A stretch of DNA of 43,396 bases from an uncultured Pseudomonadota bacterium (GTDB lineage: Bacteria; Pseudomonadota; Gammaproteobacteria; Burkholderiales; Rhodocyclaceae): the NCBI GenBank assembly GCA_903951825.1, contig CAJBDJ010000036.1:1-43396 (forward strand), given 5' to 3'. The notes below the pieces were generated by a model. The model did no database searches, was not told the origin of the DNA, and worked only from the letters and a program-made list of their open reading frames with translations. Position numbers and translations under genes: made by a program. Shown one piece after another: positions 31,490-38,636 of this stretch (the first letter of the stretch is position 1; each line of letters begins with the position of its first letter).

Positions 31490-32529
31490 CACTCTTCCTC
31501 CTCCTCGACGTGACGCGCGCTTAACGAGCGCCAGAGCAGCACCGGAATGATCAGGGTAAACACGATCACCTCCTTGAAGGCACTGGCATAAAAGGAGGCA
31601 TACGACTCGAGCAAGCCGACCAAAATCGCTCCCAGCGCCGCCAGCGGATAAGAGGCGAGACCGCCGATGATGGCGCCGACAAAGCCCTTGAGGCCGATCA
31701 GGAATCCGGAGTCGTAGTAAATCGTCGTAATCGGCGCGATCAGGATGCCGGAAAAAGCGCCAATCGCCGCCGCCAGCGTAAAACACAGTTTGCCAGCCAA
31801 GGCCGGTGGAATACCCATCAGCCGGGCGCCGGTGCGGTTCATCGCGGTAGCGCGCAAGGCCTTGCCGTAGAGGGTACGTTCAAAGAAAAAGTACAAGCCG
31901 ATGATGAGCAGGGCGGAAGCAACCACAACCAGTATCGTCTGCCCCTGCAGCGGCGCCCCGGCCAGCTCGAAGCTGAGCTCGGTGAAGGCCGGCGTGCGCG
32001 AACCCTCGGCGCCGAAAAAAAGGAGGCCAAGGCCGATCAGCGCGACATGAACGGCAACCGAGACAATCAGCAAAACGAGCACCGAAGCACCGGCCAGCGG
32101 CTGGAAGGCGACGCGATAAATCATCGGCCCGAGCGGGACGACGAGGAGCATGGCGATCAGCACCTGCAGCGCCAGCGGCAACTGCGCCGGCGGCATGGCA
32201 AAAAGGCCGGCTGCGGCAATCAAGGGCACCCCGATATTGGCGATCAGCAACGGGGGCAATTTGGCATAACGCCTCTCGCGCAGCAGTTTGGCACCGTCGA
32301 GGAGAGCGACGATGATACCGAGTCCGAGCAACAACCAGACGGTTCCCGGTACTTTGTCGGTCTGCAGGCTGGCCAGTGTCAGTGCCCCATAGGCAACAAA
32401 TTCTCCCTGCGGGATAAAGATGACCCGGGTAACGGTGAAAACCAGCACCAAAGCAAGCGCCAGAAGCGCGTAAATGGCGCCGTTGGTAATCCCGTCCTGA
32501 CCGAGCAGGAGAAGTATTTGGAGATCCAT
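31489..32529 (-). CDS. livH: Branched-chain amino acid-type ABC permease (LivH)
   Basis: This 346-aa membrane protein shows the LivH hallmarks GITNGAIYALLALALVLVFTVTRVIFIPQGEFVAYGAL, KALRATAMNRTGARLMGI and LKGFVGAIIGGLASYPLAALGAILVGLLESYAS. It is about 50 residues longer than many LivH proteins because of extra hydrophobic segments in the middle. ATG at 32529 (MDLQILLLLGQDG) is the family-like start. It is the partner of the LivM half of the fusion. Confidence 0.93.
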   Translation of the reverse strand: MDLQILLLLGQDGITNGAIYALLALALVLVFTVTRVIFIPQGEFVAYGALTLASLQTDKVPGTVWLLLGLGIIVALLDGAKLLRERRYAKLPPLLIANIGVPLIAAAGLFAMPPAQLPLALQVLIAMLLVVPLGPMIYRVAFQPLAGASVLVLLIVSVAVHVALIGLGLLFFGAEGSRTPAFTELSFELAGAPLQGQTILVVVASALLIIGLYFFFERTLYGKALRATAMNRTGARLMGIPPALAGKLCFTLAAAIGAFSGILIAPITTIYYDSGFLIGLKGFVGAIIGGLASYPLAALGAILVGLLESYASFYASAFKEVIVFTLIIPVLLWRSLSARHVEEEEE

Positions 32530-32639
32530 GCGACCCGTTGCTGAAGAGGCTGCGCTCCGCAATACGAAAGCAGCCGGGGTTGGTTGAATGATTCGCCCGG
32601 TTTCAAGAGGGTGAATGCGACGTGGGCAAGCGAGGCTCT

Positions 32640-32692
32640 GTCGCGATCAAGCTGCCGTCGGTCGTAACTGCCCGGCGACGTTTGATCGCGAC
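32640..32692 (-). repeat. Long-stem inverted repeat between the binding-protein gene and livH
   Basis: GTCGCGATCAA (32640-32650) and TTGATCGCGAC (32682-32692) are perfect 11-bp complements around a 31-nt loop that has its own CGTCG/CGACG pairing. It lies 11 nt after the substrate-binding protein stop codon. A hairpin here could protect the upstream message or attenuate transcription into livH, giving excess binding protein over permease. Confidence 0.55.
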
Positions 32693-32703
32693 TCACTCGA
32701 CGA

Positions 32704-33843
32704 CTACTTGATAAAAGTCCAGGCGCCCTGCTTGACCGTCACCAGGACGCGGGCACGCTGATCAAAACCGAGATGATCCTGTGCGCTCATGTTGAAAACG
32801 CCGTGTGCGGCGGAGAGGTTTTTGGTCTGCTCCAGCGACTCGCGCAGCGCCGCCCGGAACTCCCGGGTGCCGGGCTGTCCCTTCTTGAGCGCCCCCGGTA
32901 CGGCATTGGCGAGCAGCAAGCCGGCATCCCAGGCGTGGGCGCCAAAGGTGCTGACGCTGCCTTTGCCGTGCGCCGCCTCATATTTGCTGACGTACTCCTG
33001 CGCCGATTTCTTGACCGGGTTGTCGGCTGGCAATTGAGCCACCACCAACACCGGGCCCGACGGCAGGACGGTGCCTTCGCAGTCCTTGCCGCAAACACGC
33101 AGGAAATCATTATTGGCAACGCCATGAGTTTGATAAATCACGCCCTTGTAGCCTTTTTCCTTCAGCGATTTTTGCGGCAACGCAGCCGGTGTCCCGGCTC
33201 CGCCAATCAGGACGGCATCCGGTTTGGCCGAGAGTATTTTGAGAATCTGACCGGTCACCGTGGTGTCGGCTCGGTTGAAGCGCTCGTTGGCGACCAGCGT
33301 CAGTTTGCGCGCCTGGGCAATCTTCGCAAACTCGTTCCACCACCCCTCGCCGTAGGCATCCGAAAAGCCGATGTAGGCAACGGTCTTGATATTGTTGCTG
33401 GTCATGTGCTCGACCAGGGCTGTGGACATTTGCGCGTCGTTTTGCGGTGTCTTGAAGACCCACTTTCTCTTTTCGTCCATCGGCTCGACAATGCGTGCCG
33501 CCGCCGCCATCGAAATCATCGGCGTTTCACCCTCGGCGACGACATCGATCATCGCCAGAGAATTGGGCGAGGTGGTCGAGCCGATCACCACATCCACCTT
33601 GTGCTCGCTGATCAATTTCTTGGTGTTCTTGACTGCCGTGGTGGTGTCGGAGGCATCGTCGAGAACGATGTAATTTACCTTCTGCCCGGCAATCATTTTC
33701 GGCATCAGGTCGATAGTATTTTTCTCCGGGATACCCAGCGAGGCGGCCGGGCCGGTCGCCGACAGCGTTACCCCAACATTGATTTCCGCCTGAGCGCCGG
33801 CAGCCATTGCCGTCAACAGGGCGGCAAGTAAGGTTTTCTTCAT
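32704..33843 (-). CDS. Periplasmic substrate-binding protein of the liv-type ABC transporter
   Basis: The 379-aa protein has a signal peptide (MKKTLLAALLTAMAAGAQA, cleavage before EINVGVTLS) and a type-I periplasmic binding fold (Peripla_BP_6): GVTLSATGPAASLGIPEKN, VDVVIGSTTSPNSLAM, AYIGFSDAYGEGWWNEF. It captures the ligand for the LivH/LivMG/LivF transporter encoded downstream. GGAGGAG stands about 6 nt before the ATG. The ligand is not certain; the family binds branched-chain amino acids, amides, urea or aromatic acids. Confidence 0.94.
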   Translation of the reverse strand: MKKTLLAALLTAMAAGAQAEINVGVTLSATGPAASLGIPEKNTIDLMPKMIAGQKVNYIVLDDASDTTTAVKNTKKLISEHKVDVVIGSTTSPNSLAMIDVVAEGETPMISMAAAARIVEPMDEKRKWVFKTPQNDAQMSTALVEHMTSNNIKTVAYIGFSDAYGEGWWNEFAKIAQARKLTLVANERFNRADTTVTGQILKILSAKPDAVLIGGAGTPAALPQKSLKEKGYKGVIYQTHGVANNDFLRVCGKDCEGTVLPSGPVLVVAQLPADNPVKKSAQEYVSKYEAAHGKGSVSTFGAHAWDAGLLLANAVPGALKKGQPGTREFRAALRESLEQTKNLSAAHGVFNMSAQDHLGFDQRARVLVTVKQGAWTFIK

Positions 33844-34076
33844 TTTTGTCTCCTCCAGTCAATCGCTTGCGAAAAGGGGAAACCCTATTACTAACATTGC
33901 TTTCACGCAACTGGCAGACGCTCGCCCCGATCAATTTTTCCACGAGTTCCGGCGGCCGGCTTGAGGCCGGGAGACGGAAGGCCGGGGGGAATTGCGCCTG
34001 CCATGTTGCGACCCGCCCGGATTTTTCATCAAGAGCGTGGTTACTCAATCCTCTCGGAGTGATCACTGACGTCCCC

Positions 34077-34116
34077 AAAAACAAAAACGGGTCAGGTGAA
34101 AATCACCTAACCCGTT
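34077..34116 (-). terminator. Rho-independent terminator downstream of the tRNA fragment
   Basis: Read on the minus strand, AACGGGTTAGGTG pairs with CACCTGACCCGTT around a 5-nt loop with one mismatch, followed by TTTTTGTTTTT. It begins 7 nt after the CCA end of the tRNA-like fragment on the same strand, the arrangement expected for a native tRNA gene terminator. Confidence 0.85.
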
Positions 34117-34123
34117 AAATATT

Positions 34124-34151
34124 TGGTGCGCCCGACTGAATTCGAATCAGT
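34124..34151 (-). pseudogene. tRNA-Arg-like 3' end fragment, probable attachment site
   Basis: On the minus strand the 28 nt read as T-stem ACTGA, T-loop TTCGAAT, T-stem TCAGT, acceptor strand CGGGCGC, discriminator A and CCA. Every length is canonical (5-7-5-7-1-3). The acceptor strand is the complement of GCGCCCG, the 5' end of bacterial tRNA-Arg genes such as E. coli argX. The usual G53-C61 pair is A-U here. No anticodon arm, D arm or GCGCCCG lies upstream, so this is not a functional tRNA. It fits the displaced 3' end left when an integrase-driven element inserts into a tRNA gene. Confidence 0.75.
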
Positions 34152-34216
34152 GGATCGCTTCTGTCGAGACTAGATTCAACTCCTCCTATGGACGGAAATA
34201 TCCAAGCAAAATCCTC

Positions 34217-34245
34217 TTGACAATCATGCCTATATAAACAATAAT
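34217..34245 (+). promoter_or_regulatory. Promoter of the ArsR-led biosynthetic operon
   Basis: A perfect -35 TTGACA (34217-34222) is followed 17 nt later by AATAAT (34240-34245), 5 of 6 bases matching the -10 consensus. Transcription would start near 34252, at the ATG of the ArsR gene, so its message may be leaderless. Confidence 0.7.
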
Positions 34246-34249
34246 ATAG
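34230..34249. promoter_or_regulatory. Candidate ArsR operator overlapping the -10
   Basis: CTATAT and ATATAG are perfect 6-bp inverted repeats with an 8-nt spacer that spans the -10 element. Dimeric ArsR-type regulators typically bind AT-rich palindromes over their own promoters, so this is the likely autoregulatory site (inference). Confidence 0.5.
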
Positions 34250-34251
34250 TT

Positions 34252-34563
34252 ATGATATCTAGTTACCTACACAAATTGCCTGATGAGTGGCTCGACGGCT
34301 CAGAGCTATTCGTTGCTCTTGGGGATGCTCACCGTCAGCGCATATTGCTTTCATTCGAAGCCGGGGAGCGTCTAAATGTTGGACAAATCGTTTCCAATAG
34401 TACGTTGAGTCGCACGGCGATTTCGCACCATCTTCAAGTTCTGAAACGGGCGGGCGTGCTTGAAAGCGAGAAAGTTGGGAAAGAAGTGTATTTCTGGATT
34501 AACAAACAGCACATCACTTCAATTTTGCAGCGTGTCCTAACCTACGTTGAGGATATGACCTGA
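34252..34563 (+). CDS. ArsR-type winged-helix transcriptional regulator
   Basis: The 103-aa regulator has the winged helix-turn-helix LSRTAISHHLQVLKRAGVLESEKVGKEVYFW. It contains no cysteine, so it lacks the thiol metal-binding motif (ELCVC) of metal-sensing ArsR/SmtB proteins and probably senses an organic ligand or another signal. No Shine-Dalgarno sequence precedes the ATG. Its stop overlaps the KASIII start (TGATG), placing it as the first gene of the eight-gene operon, which it probably represses. Confidence 0.88.
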   Translation: MISSYLHKLPDEWLDGSELFVALGDAHRQRILLSFEAGERLNVGQIVSNSTLSRTAISHHLQVLKRAGVLESEKVGKEVYFWINKQHITSILQRVLTYVEDMT

Positions 34564-35543
34564 TGCTTAGTCTTAGAGTATTAGCTACCGGAAAGGCAAA
34601 TCCTGCGATTGAAGTAAGTTCTGCGGAGTTGGACAAAAAACTCAATCGGGGGTCGGGTTTTACCCAAAAAAAATCAGGTGTCGTTATCCGACGTTTCTCC
34701 GCTCCAAATGAATCGCAAAGTGAATTGGCAGCGCGTGCATTGACAGATGCGGTAAGAAATGCGGGGATTCCATCAAGCTCAATCGATTTACTCATATCAG
34801 CCTGCGGGGTCCAAGAACAAGCTTTGCCGTCGACAGCCTGTGCGATCGGAGCTCATGCAAACTTATCGGAAGGGGTGCCCGCGTTCGATATCAACGCGAG
34901 TTGCCTAGGTTTTATGATGGCGCTCAAAGTCGCGGCATCATTACTCAGCACAGGAACTTATAGACGGATTGCGGTAGTGTCTGCTGACCAGCCTTCACGC
35001 GGTCTCGATTGGGATGAGCCGGAGGCTTCGTTGATTTTTGGCGATGGTGCTGCCGCTGTGGTTTTGGAAAAGGGTAATGATCAACAAGGAATACGATCAT
35101 TCCTTTTCAAAACCTATGTTGAAGGCAGGCAGTTCTGCGAAATACGTGCCGGGGGAACAAAGTGCAATCCCTCTAAAGGGGCTGTCGATAAAGACTACTT
35201 GTTCAGAATGAATGGCAAGCAGGTATTGAAACTAGTCTCGCTCAAAATGCCTGATTTTATGAATGAGTTAATGGATCAACGTGGCATTCTACTGGATAGC
35301 GTGGATTTGGTCGTGCCACATCAGGCCAGCCATCTGGGTATGGCGCATATGATCAAACGTATCGGCTTGGATCCCGGGCGAGTGGTCAATATTTATGAGA
35401 CTCACGGCAATCAGGTGGCCGCGTCCATTCCAACTGCGTTGCATGAGGCATTTGCAACAGGCAGGCTGCGTGCCGGCACCCGCGCGCTTATGCTGGGGAC
35501 GGCAGCCGGGGTCAGCATCGGCGGACTAGTCCTGGATATTTAA
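34563..35543 (+). CDS. KASIII-like ketoacyl synthase (FabH/OleA superfamily)
   Basis: This 326-aa thiolase-fold enzyme has Cys114 in DINASCLGFMMAL, His253 in VVPHQASHLGM and Asn283 in THGNQVAASIP, the full Cys-His-Asn triad of FabH-type condensing enzymes. Such enzymes condense an acyl-CoA with malonyl-ACP, join two acyl-CoAs head to head (OleA), or transfer acyl groups (CerJ type); the sequence does not decide between these. The setting in a cluster with an NRPS, away from fatty acid synthesis genes, points to secondary metabolism. It abuts the SDR gene with no gap. Confidence 0.9.
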   Translation: MLSLRVLATGKANPAIEVSSAELDKKLNRGSGFTQKKSGVVIRRFSAPNESQSELAARALTDAVRNAGIPSSSIDLLISACGVQEQALPSTACAIGAHANLSEGVPAFDINASCLGFMMALKVAASLLSTGTYRRIAVVSADQPSRGLDWDEPEASLIFGDGAAAVVLEKGNDQQGIRSFLFKTYVEGRQFCEIRAGGTKCNPSKGAVDKDYLFRMNGKQVLKLVSLKMPDFMNELMDQRGILLDSVDLVVPHQASHLGMAHMIKRIGLDPGRVVNIYETHGNQVAASIPTALHEAFATGRLRAGTRALMLGTAAGVSIGGLVLDI

Positions 35544-36545
35544 ATGCGAATTCTGGTAACTGGCGCAACAGGTGGACTGGGACGCAATGCTGTCGAATAT
35601 TTACACGCGCACGGCATTGAAATACAAGCCACGGGCCGAAAAGTTACCACTGGACAGTTTTTTTCAAATCTATGCATCCCCTTTACCGCAATCGATCTTG
35701 CTCATGCCACCGATGAGGAATTATCCAGACTGCTTGATGGGGTAGATGTCGTATGGCACTGCGCAGCGTTGTCGTCTCCCTGGGGGACACGCCAGCTTTT
35801 CGAAAACAGCAATGTTCTTGCAACACGAAATTTGCTTGAAGCCTCTGGCAAAGCGGGAGTAAGGCGTTTTATACACATCTCAACTCCAGCGATTTACTTC
35901 GATTTCACCCATCGCTACAACATTGTCGAATCATTTCGAGCCTCGACACCCGCGAATGAGTACGCTCGCACTAAGCTGTTGGGCGAGGCAGAAGTGGAAG
36001 CTATCAACACAAGATTTCCGAAATTGCGGACGTCGATCTTGCGCCCTAGAGCGATCTTTGGACCTTACGACCAAGTATTGATCCCTCGTTTGGCGCATAT
36101 GCTGTCTGTCAAGAATGGGCGCTTGCCGCTACCGCGCGGGGGGCAAGCCATCATCGACATGACATTCGTGGAAAACGTTGTGCACGCTATGTGGCTGGCA
36201 ACCACCAAAGATGATCTGCCCTCCGGATTGGCTTTCAATATCACGAACGACAAACCAGAGCGGATTGCGGTGGTGCTTGAAAAACTGTTTGTGGACAAGC
36301 TCGAGCAACGTATGAAAATCCTGAACATTCCCTATCCAGCGGTAGCGCTTGGCGCGAGGGTCATGGAATGCATTTCCGCGGTCACGAACAAGGAGCCACG
36401 GCTCACTCGATATAGTGCCGGAGTGTTGGCGTACGACATGACCTTGAATATCGCACATGCAAACAATGTGCTTGGGTACGTCCCGCCCGTGACACTGGAT
36501 GAAGGCATTCATCGCACTGCAGTCTGGCTGAGGACACATGGCTAG
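35544..36545 (+). CDS. Extended SDR, NAD(P)-dependent epimerase/dehydratase or 3-beta-HSD-like reductase
   Basis: This is a 333-aa Rossmann-fold protein with the nucleotide-binding motif GATGGLG (residues 7-13) and the catalytic YARTK (Tyr140-Lys144). It resembles the extended SDR group that includes 3-beta-hydroxysteroid dehydrogenases and OleD, which reduces the beta-keto acid made by OleA. Being directly downstream of a KASIII-like gene, reduction of a beta-keto acyl product is a natural hypothesis. Its end overlaps the MBL gene by 8 nt. Confidence 0.88.
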   Translation: MRILVTGATGGLGRNAVEYLHAHGIEIQATGRKVTTGQFFSNLCIPFTAIDLAHATDEELSRLLDGVDVVWHCAALSSPWGTRQLFENSNVLATRNLLEASGKAGVRRFIHISTPAIYFDFTHRYNIVESFRASTPANEYARTKLLGEAEVEAINTRFPKLRTSILRPRAIFGPYDQVLIPRLAHMLSVKNGRLPLPRGGQAIIDMTFVENVVHAMWLATTKDDLPSGLAFNITNDKPERIAVVLEKLFVDKLEQRMKILNIPYPAVALGARVMECISAVTNKEPRLTRYSAGVLAYDMTLNIAHANNVLGYVPPVTLDEGIHRTAVWLRTHG

Positions 36546-37350
36546 CATTACAGCTTTTGATGTCGGCTACTGCTCGCATCCGGGGTGTATGGCCCTAAAA
36601 GGGGCGGGCTTAAAGAACCGCTGCTTTCCCTCTCGCGCCTACCTGATCCAGACTTCGCGCGGCTTGCATCTATGGGATACCGGTTATTCCGAGCATTTTA
36701 TGGATGCCGCACATGGAATCTATCGTCTCTATCCGCTCGTAACCCCGATTCACCTGAATGCTCAAGCTCCCATCGTCCTGCAGCTCAAACGCATGGGGAT
36801 ACACGCCGCGGACTTGCGTAATATCGTTGTTTCGCATTTTCATGCCGACCACATTGCCGGCTTACTGGACTTCCCAGGGGTACGCATCGTCTGTGCTGCA
36901 GAAGGGTGGCAAAGCATTCAAGGCTTAAAAGGCCTGTCTGCACTGCGTCGAGCATTCCTACCTGGACTGGTTCCACTGGACATGCCGGAACGAACCACCT
37001 TCCTGCACGAACTACCACAGATGAAATTGCCACCCAACCTTATCCCATTCGAGAGCGCGAGGGATATCGATGGAAGCGGTGAGGTCTATCTGATCGAATT
37101 GCCTGGGCATGCGATCGGCCATCTCGGAGCATTTGTTCATACTGAAAGTGGATGGACTTTGCTCGCCTCGGATGCGGCCTGGGCTCCGGAAAACTATACC
37201 GAATTACGTGGGCCGTCGGAGCTTTCGTTTCTTGTTCAAGACAACCGCTCAAACTATTACGACACCTTAAGAAAAATGCAGCGCTTGCATCAAAATGGAA
37301 TCGAAATCTTGCTGACCCATCAGCAAGCATCCGAAAGCAACTCATGTTGA
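36538..37350 (+). CDS. MBL-fold metallo-hydrolase
   Basis: The 270-aa metallo-beta-lactamase-fold hydrolase has the zinc motif HFHADH (residues 100-105), a further His in LPGHAIGHLG, an Asp in LLASDAAW and a C-terminal His in LLTHQQ, matching the lactonase-like group that includes AHL lactonases. No signal peptide is visible, so it is probably cytoplasmic. In this cluster it could hydrolyse a lactone or release a thioester-bound product, since the NRPS has no thioesterase domain; this is inference. It overlaps the next gene by 7 nt. Confidence 0.88.
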   Translation: MASITAFDVGYCSHPGCMALKGAGLKNRCFPSRAYLIQTSRGLHLWDTGYSEHFMDAAHGIYRLYPLVTPIHLNAQAPIVLQLKRMGIHAADLRNIVVSHFHADHIAGLLDFPGVRIVCAAEGWQSIQGLKGLSALRRAFLPGLVPLDMPERTTFLHELPQMKLPPNLIPFESARDIDGSGEVYLIELPGHAIGHLGAFVHTESGWTLLASDAAWAPENYTELRGPSELSFLVQDNRSNYYDTLRKMQRLHQNGIEILLTHQQASESNSC

Positions 37351-38636
37351 GGCTGCTACGCGTCTTGCTGGCTTACTACCGGGCAAGGTGCTTGGTATTC
37401 GACTCGCGGGAAGCGCTCGAACGCCACCAGCAGGAAAAACTCGATGCTTTTCGCGCGACACTGATCGCACGCAGTCGCCACTACGCTCGCTATGCAGCCA
37501 TCCCGATAAGTATGTGGCCCGAATTGGATAAGGCTGGGATGCTGGCCAACTTCGACACGATGAATACGGCTGGACTGAAATTTCAGAAGGTCTTTGATAC
37601 AGCCTTGGCCTGCGAACATTCCAGGGATTTCAAACCCAAGCTGGGCAAGATCAATGTCGGCCTTTCTTCAGGCACATCGGGACAACGTGGCGTGTTTGCG
37701 ATTAGCGATCAGGAGGCCGCAAAATGGGCGGGAATCATGCTCGCAAAAATGCTCCCAGAAGGTCTATTCGCCGGCGAGAGGGTTGCCCTTTTTTTGCGCG
37801 CCAATAGCAATGTGTATGAGACTGTTCAGTCACGCTGGCTGACATTCCATTTCTTTGATTTGTTCGACTCATTTGAAAGCAATATCGCCGCACTAAAGCG
37901 CTACCAGGCGACCATCATCGTAGCGCCTGCGCAGGTTCTACGAGAGCTCGCGCTGAAAGTAATTGTCGGCGAAACGTTGATTCGTCCAAAAAAAGTCATT
38001 TCCGTGGCCGAGGTACTTGAGCCCCTGGACCGTCAATTGATCGAACAGGCATTTCACCAAGTACACGAGGTCTATCAGGCGACAGAAGGTTTCTTGGCCA
38101 GCACATGCGAACATGGGACTTTACATCTGAATGAGGAATATCTACATATCGAGCCATGTTGGCTGGATAACGAGCAACGACGTTTCATGCCAATCATCAC
38201 AGATTTTACAAGGCTCACTCAACCTTTCGTTCGCTACCGACTGAACGACGTTCTGATCGCAAGCCAGGCACCGTGCCCGTGTGGGCGCGTCACCCGCACG
38301 ATTGAGGCGATTGAAGGGCGCTGTGACGACGCTTTGGTACTGCCGGGAAAAGCGCGGGAAACCATCACCGTTTTTGCGGATGTCCTGTCACGCGTTTTCG
38401 TTAGACATCTTCCACGGGAAGCGGACTATCGATTAATCCAGACGGCGGAAACGACTCTGCGGCTACACGCCAGTGTGGACGAACCCAAACTCGCAACACT
38501 CAAAGAACATCTGGGAGTGACATTCGAGCAACTCGGGGTCGAGTCTAGGCTTATTGGATGGGAGTTGCATACGACCATCCCCACCCTGGATTCCGGAATC
38601 AAACGCAGGCGCATCGTCCGTAATTACCATGCGTGA
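37344..38636 (+). CDS. PaaK/F390-synthetase-like adenylate-forming enzyme
   Basis: The 430-aa stand-alone ligase has the ATP-binding motif LSSGTSGQRG (SSGTSG at 108-113), YQATEG (244-249), RYRLND (297-302), a CPCG pair (311-314), and a C-terminal basic SGIKRRRI segment that may provide the catalytic lysine. It belongs to the phenylacetate-CoA ligase/coenzyme F390 synthetase group and should activate a carboxylic acid as an acyl-AMP. I set the start at ATG 37344, overlapping the MBL stop; a longer frame upstream lies inside the MBL gene. The acceptor could be CoA, the NRPS carrier domain or an amine. Confidence 0.85.
   Translation: MLRLLRVLLAYYRARCLVFDSREALERHQQEKLDAFRATLIARSRHYARYAAIPISMWPELDKAGMLANFDTMNTAGLKFQKVFDTALACEHSRDFKPKLGKINVGLSSGTSGQRGVFAISDQEAAKWAGIMLAKMLPEGLFAGERVALFLRANSNVYETVQSRWLTFHFFDLFDSFESNIAALKRYQATIIVAPAQVLRELALKVIVGETLIRPKKVISVAEVLEPLDRQLIEQAFHQVHEVYQATEGFLASTCEHGTLHLNEEYLHIEPCWLDNEQRRFMPIITDFTRLTQPFVRYRLNDVLIASQAPCPCGRVTRTIEAIEGRCDDALVLPGKARETITVFADVLSRVFVRHLPREADYRLIQTAETTLRLHASVDEPKLATLKEHLGVTFEQLGVESRLIGWELHTTIPTLDSGIKRRRIVRNYHA

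Larger units (their letters stand above)
33844..34251. other. 408-nt intergenic region at the core/accessory boundary
   Basis: No convincing coding frame is present. It holds, left to right, the leader of the binding-protein gene, a stretch with repeated GGCCGG words (33952-34000), a minus-strand terminator, a tRNA 3'-end fragment, and the promoter of the rightward operon. Base composition shifts to visibly AT-richer sequence from about 34190. Confidence 0.8.

Noticed and set aside
30062-31513. Open frame of 483 codons on the plus strand opposite the livMG fusion
   Set aside because: It is rich in Gln, Arg, His and Asp as expected from antisense of membrane codons, with no recognisable domain.
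31489-31786. Upstream extension of the livMG frame as part of the protein
   Set aside because: It overlaps livH in another frame and is Arg/Gly-rich without membrane character; the start at 31489 fits the family and the operon junction.
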